DNA of 64,000 nucleotides from Strongylocentrotus droebachiensis (Eukaryota; Echinodermata; Echinoidea; Camarodonta; Strongylocentrotidae). The stretch is taken from contig JAVYIG010006357.1 of the NCBI GenBank assembly GCA_035222895.1, positions 45,001 to 109,000 of the forward strand, read 5' to 3'. Within the stretch, counting starts at the first letter, position 1. The number at the start of each line of letters is the position of its first letter. Of this stretch, positions 1 through 11,900 are shown piece by piece. Made by a program: the position numbers and the translations under genes. A model generated the notes under the pieces. The model had not been told where the DNA came from, ran no database searches, and saw only the letters and a program-made list of their open reading frames with translations.

Positions 1-421
1 TTTCTAGAAAGTTGAGTTTCTGCCCTTTCATATGACACCTCAATCAGGAAAAATGAGCGAGGAATGACAAAGTTATGTTTGTTTAAAGTAGGGCTTGCAT
101 TTCCATAATTTTATTAAACGAATTCGTTTTCACTGGCTGCCTGCCGTATCAATAAACGTAATTAACAAAAGACTTAACTCCGTTTCGTTGACAATCAGCC
201 GTAGACGAGAGTCTTCATGCATGGCTGATTGTCAACGAAACGGAGTTAAGTCTTTTGTCAAATCTGCTTTTTGCTACGGCAGGCACCCAGTGAAAACGAA
301 TTCGTTTGTTAAAATTATGAAAATGTAAGGGCTACTTTAAACAAACAGAACTTTGTTATTCCTCGCTCATTTTTCCTGATTGAGGTGTCATATGGAAGGG
401 CAGAAACTCAACTTTCTAGAA
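1..421. mobile_element. Fold-back element: 200-bp inverted arms
   Basis: Positions 1-200 and 223-421 are near-perfect reverse complements, separated by a 22-bp loop (201-222). Both ends are TTTCTAGAAA. There is no coding capacity; the 77-codon open stretch spans the loop. The left boundary coincides with the window edge, so the element could extend further. Confidence 0.85.
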
Positions 422-688
422 ATGTGAATTTTTCTTCGAAATTCAGATACCGCCCGCCAAATGTCTTTTTGGTTTCCTTCCTTCAAATTGCTTTTAATCA
501 CTCATGCTTGAAATATGCATCATCTGAGTAGCATCACATGAAAGAGGAGATTCTAAGCTTTCCAAATATGTATCATTCATTAAAAATAGTTGTGATTAAG
601 TTATGATAGAACATCGATACTTCTCGGTTTCGTTTTTTCTGGGACGCACTGTATATCTCTCTATCCATCAATCTGTTCATATCTGTAC

Positions 689-3600
689 CTCTTTTTACAG
701 CGACAGTGACGTCAGCAGTGCCTGATACACCTTGACTATCTTCGACGGTCAATCTAAAGACATAACCTCCTTCCTCTAGTCCAGATACATCTACTGTTGC
801 CTGATCAGGGTTGGTCAATATAGCATCACTAGGACCACTGTATGGATAGAAAAAGTGATTACAGATCAAATTGAGAAATACTTTGCAATAGCATTGTGAA
901 AGAAATTGTTTAGAAATTACTGGTTTAAAGCCTGTCTGCACTAGTTTGGCCAAGAGGGATTAGACCTCCCTGCTGGTCACTGACAGGTGTTTATCTCATC
1001 AAATCAGCTCTCAATTACTATAAGAAAAAGGGGACCATTGGGGATCAACGGTCACCACTTAGGCATTGTTGGCTATATACAGTATATCTGTAAAGTGCTC
1101 AGAGACATCATAGATGTATAAAGCGCTATATAAAAGCAGAATATTATTATATAGAGGGCGAAAGTAGCTACAAGTACTACAGACAGGCTTTAATTCATTA
1201 TGTTTTACAAAGAAAGAATTGTGTATCGACATGTTAGAGGTAATGGAATCATCAAAATTTGCCTTAAAAATCGCCCAAAAATTAAAAGTGTTGGACCAAG
1301 TTATGGGTATGAAGGGTTACACAAACTCTTGCCATCAGACTTTGGTATTCATTTGGGTAGATTTAATTACAATTTAAATGCATATGAGCCTAATATAAGA
1401 GAAATCTTTTTTAGTGAAACACAATCGTTCACATCTGAATAACATGAAGAAAAAAACAAACATTTATTTTGCACCTTTCCCAGAACTCAAGCTTCTCTTT
1501 TAAGATATTAACATGGAATATCAAAAGAAGTACTATGGCTTCCTTTCTGTGTGTACATCGATCATAATACATGTAAATGCAATATAATTCAATCCAATCC
1601 ATAGGTATGTGATATACAGTACATTTGCATATTTTCATCACAGTTACAAAGCCCTGCATACATATCTCCACATGATCCAGCCAAGTAAACTATAACATGT
1701 CACTTCAAAAGACAAATATTGACCCAATACAACTGTTCTACAGAAAAATAAATGTGAATTTACAAGGTCTACAATTGAGAGATTCCATTAAAGCCCCACT
1801 GTCTTACTGGTAGCTACTTGCTCCCTCTATATAGAAAACTTCCCCAATCAGTGCCTGTTGGTCCCCCATGATCCTCTTTTTCTTATGTTAGTTGAGAGCT
1901 GAGTTAATGAGATAGCCACCTGTCAGTGACCTCGCTGTGTGGTCTAATCCCTTCTGGCCCAGTAGTATTGACGGTCTTTAAAAGTTTAATTTAATGATAT
2001 TACTGCTTCATCAAATTTCAGGGAGAAATTGCCTTGAAAACAACAATTCATCTACGGTACCTGACTTGTTCCCAGTGATAGACCTCAATACCCTGATCGT
2101 CTGTACTGCCACTCCCATCCAGCGTGGTAGCATCAGAGGGAAGTGTTAACTCCTTGTTAGGCCCAGCATCGGCGGTAGGAGCGGTATTATGCTCTGATGA
2201 AAGTCAATAAGAAAGGGCAAGATAAATAGGACTGTGTCCCGGCCCCCCACTCGAGTGTTATTTAGGGTACGCATATGCGTGTTCCCAGCACCACCCCTTT
2301 TCAGCAAAAGTCCGGTGTGTAAAGTCAATACGGTTAGACCTTTTTCTTTTGTTATACGAGCCTTTTCAGCAACAGCTAAAATAGTATAAATTAATTATTA
2401 CTAATTGTTTTCCATATGTCAATGAAATACATGTATGACTAAGGCATATACATCAGTTAAGCAATTATTATTAATCAAGCAGAATACAATCGTAATGAAG
2501 CCCTTTTAACTTGTAAACCAATCAAATAATATTTTGATGAGTTCATTTACAATGAACAAGGATAGATTGCACATGAACTTTTGAACTCTAGCATCTCAAA
2601 AGCTGCAATTGGCAGCCTCCTATTGATTTATTGTAAATTACATTCCTCCTTGTATATAGATTCTGACCCAGAAATAATTCCCTTGTAGATTTCTTCATTC
2701 CCTAAGTGTACATGTCCCAAGCTTGTTATTGTTGAACATACTGCTAGTGTGAATTTCACACAGCTGGTATTTCCTGTGTAATGTACAATCTGTCAATCAA
2801 AGATACCTGACCTGGGTAGTTTAATGACCTACAAATAAACTTCTCCCTCACAGAAATAAGTAGAAAGGTTAATTTATTAATCAATGTTACCTTGATTGTC
2901 TTGTCGAGATTCAGTATGAATAATACACTTCTTGCACTGATTTATGGAACTTGAATATAAACTATGTGGAAAACAGCAAGAATTGTGATATAATGTTCCT
3001 GCATACAATTCCAATGCATTTTGTGTGGGTATCTAGATTCATTTTTCTTTTGGGAAATCCAACTTTAATGTAATCATTCCTTTATCATTTCCTTCTCTCA
3101 GTCTCCCCCCCCCCCCCCTTTACTACTGTATATCTTTTTCTTTTGCCACTAAGCCCTACATTATAACTATCTTCCTTCTGTCCATCTAAATTGAATAATC
3201 ATACTTGTATCTAATTTTAATAAAGAGATTTCATTACTTTCCACACTCTTTGAGATTGATTTCAGCAGATATGCCACACACAATATAAAGAAACAACAAC
3301 AACAACAAAAATAAAAAAGAAAGTTCACTGACCTGGTTTGACAATGACAGTCGCTGAATCAGAATCTTTTTGTCCTTTAACATCTGTGACCGTCAGTTTG
3401 AAGACGTATGTGCCTTCCTCTAGGCCTGTTAGATGCAGTATTTTGGTTGAAGATCCCTACAATTTGTGAACAATAATAAAGCTTTCATTAAAGCACAACG
3501 TAACATGTTCATGGCATTGATGATGTCATCAGTGATAATGACTAGGAAACATGACAAGGAATATATGGTCATAAGGAAGGTGATAATTGTGAAAGTGCTG

Positions 3601-6600
3601 CTGCAGGTCATAGCTATGGTAGCAGTGATGATGGCTGAGGGGGTTGTGATAATGCTGATGATGATACGATTGGTCATGAAATAACAATGATAATGTTATT
3701 GATAGTGGTGATATTGGTGCAACTGCTAATAATGAAAGTAACAGTGGTGGTGGTGGTGGTGGTGGTGGTGGTGGTGGTGGTGGTGGTGGTGGTGGTGGTG
3801 GTGGTGGTGGTGGTGGTGGTGGTGGTGGTGGTGGTGGTGGTGGTGGTGGTGGTGGTGGTGGTGGTGGTGGTGGTGGTGGTGGTGGTGGTGGTGGTGGTGG
3901 TGGTGGTGGTGGTGGTGGTGGTGGTGGTGGTGGTGGTGGTGGTGGTGGTGGTGGTGGGTGGTGGTGGTGGTGGTGGTGGTGGTGGTGATTATTATATGGA
4001 TGGTAATGAGATAACAAAGAATATGCTATTGATGCAGATGATTATGGTGATGATGCAACTGGTGATAGTGATGATGATCATCATCATCATGATAGTCATT
4101 TCAATGATAATGGTGGTAGAGGTATTAAAACTACATGTACTACAATATTAGGAATGTTATGTGAATGTGACTACAATATTTGTAAGTTTTATGCACACAA
4201 TGACACTGATGTCATCACCATAAAAATAACAAGTTCCATTTTGGAAGGCCTGTTCAGGTAAAGGATTTTGTAGAATGGGCCCTTACCGTCATATCAGCCA
4301 CTCTATCTGTCATCTTGGTCCACTCATAGCTGGTAATACCATGATCATCACTGCTCTTAGAGCCATTCAGTGTGGTGAAGTCTACTGGAAGCTTGATCTC
4401 TTCATCTGGCCCAGCTTGGGCATGGGGCTTATAGTCCTCCTCTATAACAAGTCAAAATAGAGAGCGTTACAAAAAACAGAAAACATTGTTCGCAAGACAT
4501 ATCGAGGGGTCAGTGACACAAAGACGTAACTCCATATTTGACCAAAATGAGTACTTGATATCAAAATGTTCAGAAAAATATAGGCTTTCCAGGCTTTCCA
4601 CCCAACACCCCATTGAAGTCAATGGCTAGTGAAACATAGACTTAACTCCTTAAGGCCCAAGTGCTCAGTGACACACAAACCACTTTTCTCAAAATGGCCA
4701 AAATGGAGTTGCGTCTTTGTGTCACTGACCCCTCGATATGATCCTGTGACAACTGCTCCAGGGTCAATCTTGTACACTAACTGAATTCCTAACTTCAATG
4801 CTGGAATGAATACTACACCTTTATACCCAAACCTTTAAATCATACAATTTAAACCCAATATTGAAACCCTGACTTTAACCCTATACCTTTGAGAAATTAA
4901 GGCCTCAAGCACTAGTTACTAGAGCAAATATTAGATTATACAAAATAGGGAACAGGAAGGGTAATATCCACTTTTTACAAAATAATAAAAGAGATTTTGA
5001 CAGATGGAAAGGGATGGGAGTATATACAGGAATATCAGAAGAGATGAAGCATTAAGAAATGAAGAAATAAAATACAAAGCAGACAAAGGAAGGGATTGGT
5101 AAGATAAACACAACTGCATCTCTTGTATAGCTTTGCATTTACCCCAAAACTGTTCAAATTCTTACCCAAACCCTTGCTAGTTCAGCAATATTTGCTCTAA
5201 TATTGTACATTAAACAAGGACAGAAAAAAGGAGAACATTTAAATTACCTTCTTTAACAGTAACATTTGCTACGGTGGAATTGGAAGCTCCATCAAAATCT
5301 GTTACAGTCAACCTGTAGTGGGACAAAAGAGAAATATTATATCTTTGTTACAATCAAATCTTACACTCTCTCTCTCTCTGTCCCCCTTTCTCCCTCCCAT
5401 GTCTCTCTCTCCCTCTCTCTCCCTCTTCCTCTCTCTCCCTCTTCCTCTATCTCTCTCCACCTTTTTCTTTCTCTCTCCTCTCTGTCCTCTTCCTACTTGT
5501 CTTATATTCTTCCTTTTCTCCACCCACTCTTTCTTAGCCTACCAACACACTACCATCCCCTACTCAATAATAGCTATATAGCTCAATAGGTATACATCTG
5601 GTTGGAGAACAGTTAGTTGTAGAATATCTTGGTTAACACCAATCTCATGGTCATACAGTGGTCTTTGGACCCCGATTCCACCTGTAGCTTGACATTGCTG
5701 GAATCAAACATCTTCATGTATTTCTACCAACCACCCAATAATACAGTCAAACTTGTCTACAGCGACCGCCCAATGGAAACACAAAAAGTGGTCTTTGTAG
5801 ACAGGTTCCTTTAGTACATGTTTCAATGAGAAACCATCTTCAAGGGAAACAAAACATGTGCTTGTTGTAGGCAGGTTGTCTTTGTAGACAGGTGGTCACT
5901 AAAGCAGGTTTGACTGTAGTATAACTAACTGATGAAATGAATATGTTTCCAGTTATAGTTTGTTATACAACACCTACGTGGATCCTTGTCATTTGATTGG
6001 AGGATTGTTGGTCACATGATATTCAATAGATGTTATATTGCACGGTCGTGCATTTTTGGTTATATGCGCCATGCAATTTTGATTATATGCAGCCTGCGTT
6101 CCTCTCAGCCGTGCGCGCGCGTATCCCTGCGTGTATCTGACGCGCAGGCAATCTGAATGTAATCGAGAAGGCTTGACTCCAACTTTAATTTATCTTTGAT
6201 ATAAGGAGTAAAGCATAATTTGTTGATTAACGTTCTATTAGATCTTCTTCGATGTTGTATAAAACAAATAATGAATGTTTTTCATTCATTCAATGGTGCG
6301 AATATTTTCATTCGTTGAAAGATTAACGTTGATTCTATTCAACTCGGCTGACGCCTCGTTGAATAGAATGTTAATCTTTCAACTCATGAAAATATTCGCA
6401 CTATTGAACTCATAACCATTCATTATTTGTATACTATTCTACCCTGCATCGACCTTCTTTTATCAACCACCCCTTCTGGATATCAGAGTGGATAGCTACC
6501 TGATGAGATAGACGCCTGGTTTGAGATCAGTGAGTTCTAGTGTATCCTGTTCACCGCTGATCTCATGATCATTCAGCGGGCCTTGGACCTGATTCCAACT

Positions 6601-7964
6601 GTAGCTTGCTATTCTATCGTCATCATCGTCAGTACTCCCTGCACACAGGAAAAGAATGAAAGCAACATTGAAATTTCATCCATTTATGACCACTGCTGCT
6701 ATCGCTGCTACTACTCCGTTACCATTAATACTACCACTACCACTACTACTACCACCACAACCACTACCACTAATATTACCATAAACACTACCACTAATAG
6801 TAATACTACCACTACCACTACTATTACCTACTCTCTACTGTTCCCACTACCGCCATCACCATTTTTGCTGCAATTGCTACAACTACTATCACTCCCATTA
6901 ACACCATTATCATCACTAGAACTATACGAACACTACTAAAATCAATGCCAATACTGCCACCACTAGCTGTAATACTGCTGCTACCGATAATGAGCAATTT
7001 CTGCTATTACCTCTCTAACTGTTATATCCTGCATACAAATTTTAATGGTTTTTGATTGGTTGAGAGCTCTTCACATGACCAGAAATTTGTCAACCATTTT
7101 AAGGTTGCTCTGAAAAAGTACTATTTGGGAGTAGAAGTATTATCTGGGAGTACTATTTTGGGAGTTGGAAATTCAGCGAGCGTACAGGATTTCAAATGCC
7201 TCCAGCGGGGAACTCCCACAGTGTCACAGCATTCACGCTGTGCAATCTTTGCTGAGCCGTAGTCGTTTTTTTGTTGATGCAGGATATAAAACCTATACCC
7301 TGCCTTCTTTTTGAGGTACTGGTTAAAACTATGGGCCTCTGTGACCCCAATAGTACTATTTGCTGAGGGGCACAGCCCCAAAGCGAATAGTACTATTGGA
7401 GTCACCTCTTGCCTCTTGTGTGTTGAAACCTACCTGATCCATCTAGTATGGTAGCCGAGTTTGGGAGCAGAACCACCTGCATAGCTGGTTGTATGATGGC
7501 TACTGGAGGTTGGTTTATCCTGGGTGGGGGCTTGACCGTCACATTGACCTGACCTGTACCTTCCGACCTGGATCCGGACACAGCCACCTTGAACTGGTAG
7601 AAACCGGCAATCAACTAGAGGGAGAAGAGAAAGAGAGAGAAAGGGACGTTGCAATGATATAGGATAGAGACCATAATTGGCAGGGTAGTGATTGAAATTT
7701 CATTTTGAGAGCTGCGTGTACATGTGTACTCCAAAGATATAAAATCAGATGAGACTACTGTGTCTGGTTATTTCATGTGTTATAACTGCTAACAGAGAGT
7801 TTTTAAAAGGATTCTTTATCTACTTACAGAAATTCCATCTTGATAATTTTAGAGGATCATTTTCCTCAGCCCTTGTTCATTTCTAACTCTGGTCTGCATG
7901 GGTGTGGTCATAGGGTTGTGGGGGGGGGGGGGTTCCAGCCCTAAACACACTTGTGCCTAAGGCA

Positions 7965-8032
<68 letters not shown>

Positions 8033-8407
8033 GTATGTATGTATTATCATTATCTATAACCTTTTGAATTAAAATTTGTACATTGCATGTGCAGGTATAA
8101 CACTTCCAAAAGCCATTAGAACACCAGTTCTGAGTTTATACCATACCACATAGTCAGAGCTGCCAACCTCCAGAACAGAAAATCAGTAATCACAAGGCTC
8201 AAAATCAGTAATTTTGGGTATAAATCAGTAATTTCCTATGCGGCGCTATGACTCTAATAAAAACGGCACGCCAACATTGCACAGACACATGATTATCTGA
8301 AATTTTTGGTGATTTTACTCACACAAAGTTGTTAAATAATGAGTTTCTTATCATTACAACACAGTCTTCCAGGAAAAATGGGGGGGGAAAAAAAATATAT
8401 AAAAAAA

Positions 8408-8443
<36 letters not shown>

Positions 8444-8985
8444 AAATCCGTAATTTTAAACAACATTCCGTAATGGTCGTTAATTTCCGTACCAATTACG
8501 GGAAATCCGTACTAGTTGGCAGCTCTGCATAGTTGTACAGTGTATTAGTTTCTAGAAACGTTCATCATACAAACAGATTGAGTTGTAAGGTGCTAGATGT
8601 TTGAAGAAGGCCTCTTATGTGTAGGTATGGGACAGACAAAAATAACTGCTATGTTCTCCACACCTTCTTAAACGACAGCTACCTAGATTTTACATCACCA
8701 ATCAGATATATAAGGGAGGGGGGGGGGGGCAGTGGAAGAAAATAAAATGAGAAATCAGCAAGGGTTTATTACTCACATTTGAAATTGTGACTTGTGGGTT
8801 AGCTTGTCCATTGGAGGTCATCTCTGCGGAGCTGTCTTCCGGCTGACTGACCACCTGATACTGGTACGTGTAAGGCTGACCATCCGGAGGGTCATCTTGT
8901 AGGACAAAGGCATGCAGACTCACGCTGGTCTCGTCCGGCAGCTGAAGGGATTTGCTCTCACCCAACGAAACTATCAGCTGTACAA
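689..8985 (-). CDS. KIAA0319L: KIAA0319L-like exons 8-15: PKD repeats
   Basis: Exons 8777-8985 and 7434-7614 (start) give the first PKD-like repeat: VQLIVSLGESKSLQLPDE, then a Tyr-rich YTYQYQVVSQP strand and the FYQFKVAVSGS strand. The second covers 7434-7614, 6500-6638 and 5248-5312 (ATILDGSGSTDDDDRIASYS, LTVTDFDG). The third covers 4287-4441 and 3333-3456 (TTLNGSKSSDDHGITSYEW, LTVTDVKG). The fourth covers 2061-2193 and 689-837 (TTLDGSGSTDDQGIEVYHW, RLTVEDSQG). Each repeat keeps the DGS-SxDD-YxW and LxVxD signature. One further repeat would be expected left of base 1. Confidence 0.9.
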
Positions 8986-11900
8986 CTGTGTGTGGAGGTA
9001 TACATCAGTGTCAAAAATACTTTCTAGATTTGCTATAGTAAACTTAAGATTTTGGGAATTACACCTTTTTTCTTCTTCTTTATATTACCTTGTTTTATAT
9101 AACAGTTCTTTCTAAGATTGAAGTTGTTAACAACTTTCCAGAGCTCTGTTCGAGTGTTCGATAGCTACAATGACTCACCGCACCTACCGGATGTATTATT
9201 TTTCCACTGGTACACATATAAACAGTGGGAGAGATTAGATTACTGGGCATGTACAAGTTTCACTCATTGATATTCAAAGACTTTTGTTCAAATAAAGTTT
9301 ACAAGATTATCTTTTGTGACATCATTCCCTGTATTTAGGACCATGTACCTGTTTATGAGATAATAGAGACATACGGTAAGCCAGTAAAATGCTTACAAAA
9401 CTGCTATCCACATGGGCACTAAATAACATGAAGCCAAGCCAAAGTGGGTTTGATCTGTGATCTCTGTACTTTTACATAACACACTTCTGGGTATACATGT
9501 ACTGTACACGTCTTTCGCAAGGCATATAAAATGTGATATAGCATGCACTGGGAAACAAATAATAAAAACCATAAAACAATTAAGGGGAAATTGCTTGGAA
9601 GAAAATACTCGGCATATTAGCTTAGCAGGGATAAGAAGAAAGTCTTCATCAGAGCTTTTCATGCACGTTTTATCTACATGTACTAGTCATGCATTTCAAA
9701 ATTGCAACTGATAATCTTAAGCTGCATAAAATACACAAAGCAAATAATGAATGAACTTCATATCTATAAACATAATACTCATGCACTATCAAAGACACAC
9801 TAAATGAATACATAGGCTGGATCCATGCATTTCATTGGTTTAAATTAGCTCTAATCTTACAAGCAAAACCCTAAAATAACTAAAGTAGATTTTAGGTTGG
9901 CATTTCTTTTTCTTTTTCTACAATATTTCATTCTGTTTTTCAAATTTAGCCCTGTGGAAATTTCAAAACTTTTAATATTTGATGTAATGTTCACAAAATA
10001 CAAAGATGGGCTAACAGGACATGCTTGTAGGTTAAATGTACGTGTAAGTATTACTAAAAGAACCGCCCCATAACAAAAGTAATCATTCAAGGGTTTGTGG
10101 TATATACTTATTGTACAAGCAAAAACTGATATATGTGTACACCGCCAAACAGCAAACATATTCAATCACTTTTCATACAATTGTATGCATTGTGTAATTG
10201 CTGCAATTTTGTTTTATTTGCATATTTACACATATTTGTATATGCCACATCATGCTAAGCTCAGTATATAAAAATAAATAAAAGTAGTACCCATCTACAT
10301 GCAAAAAAATATACTTCAAAAACAATTTTTTTTTCTCCATTTCTTTACCAATCGCATCAGAATACTTTTGGGGTTAAAGCTAGTGGATAGACAGAAAAGC
10401 CCTGAAGATTTGGAAAAAATAATAGGAAAAAGTAGCTAAATAAAAGAGGAACAAAACTCACAGGGGCGTGTTCCCCTGCTACCTAATGTAGTAGAAGTAG
10501 GAGTAGCAGTGGTGACAGGTACTGCAGGAGATGAAAGAGTGGCGGTTGCATGGGGATTTGTGGCAGGGTTTTGATCATGCAAGGAGGGGACGGAACCAGA
10601 GGTTTGTTTGTTACCGTCAGAGGTGTTCATAGACCCCTCTGCTACACCACTTGATACTTCGGTACCTGCAAGAAGAAGAGATTGGTGGAAGGGGGGGGGG
10701 GGTATAATGAGAAGGTTGAGTTATGGTACAGGTGAGAAATGAAGTGTTAGCTTTCTTATTTTTTGTATGTTACTTTGGAAGAATATTATAGTAAAAATAA
10801 ATTGTCCGCACCGACACCACATTGATTTAAAAAACTGCAGAAAAATAAAGAGAAACAGATTAGTGAAATTTAAAGAAAATTAGGATGAGGAATAAGAAAA
10901 TTAAAATGTTGTAATAGTTTTGTAGATCACTACGCAAATTTGCAACTCAATGATTTCCTTTTTGAGGTATTCTACATTTGTCTTTTACAAATTATGTAAT
11001 ACATGTAAATGTCAATTTTTCTATTTAAAAAAAACCTCCAGAAGTTTTCTCAAACTTGTGCTGAAATGTATAATAGAAGTAGGTACATATTCTAATTAAC
11101 TTGAAAATTAACCTTCTTTATTCCTCATGATGCTTTTCTCAAAAAATTGGGCAATTTCTGTGATTTTTCTAAATTTCATTAAAAATGATTTAATATCAGA
11201 CTGGATCTCTCCATTATTAAACCCTTCTGCATTAATTTGGCCAGGGGATTGGACCTCCCTGCAAGGTCACTGACAGGTGGTTATCGCATCAAATCAGCTC
11301 TCAATTAACATAAGAAAAAGGGGACCATGGAGGACCAACCACACCGATTAGGCATTGTTTGCTTTATAGAGGGTGCAAGTAGCTATAAGTAGTGCAGTGG
11401 GGCTTTAAGAACCATCTAACTTAATCTTTATGCACAAATATATTTTGAACTCCTGACAAAGAATGACAAGGGCTGCAAGGCAACACCTCCTCCCCCCTCA
11501 CCTTTCATCATCGTCTCCGTTGAAAATCATCATTTTCATTTAGGTAATTTACGAACATTTTGTAGCAATATAATCAATATTAAAAAAGACAATGGAATAT
11601 CTTTTCGGGGACAAACATTTTAAACATATCTAGATGTATGCAAGAAGTTGATGGATATGTTTTTAAATCTTCTGTACATGTCTTTCAATTATGTTGTCTT
11701 TGATTGTTCATGAGAGTATGGAACGGTTGGAATTCATTATAGTTTCTCTCATGTAACCTCTCGCTGTGACATGTAGTGACAAAGACTGGTGCATTATCAC
11801 AGCTTACATACCATTGGTTGTATCACTGCCATCCTTCTTGACAGGCACCTCTACTAAAGATGGGGTCATCAGACTATCAGTGACTTCCTCTTCTACTTCT

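Noticed and set aside
1200-1442. 80-codon plus-strand frame after a MITE
   Set aside because: No motif, no splice support, and ordinary intron composition.
3529-4151. Poly-Pro and poly-Val open frames
   Set aside because: Artefacts of the GGT array.
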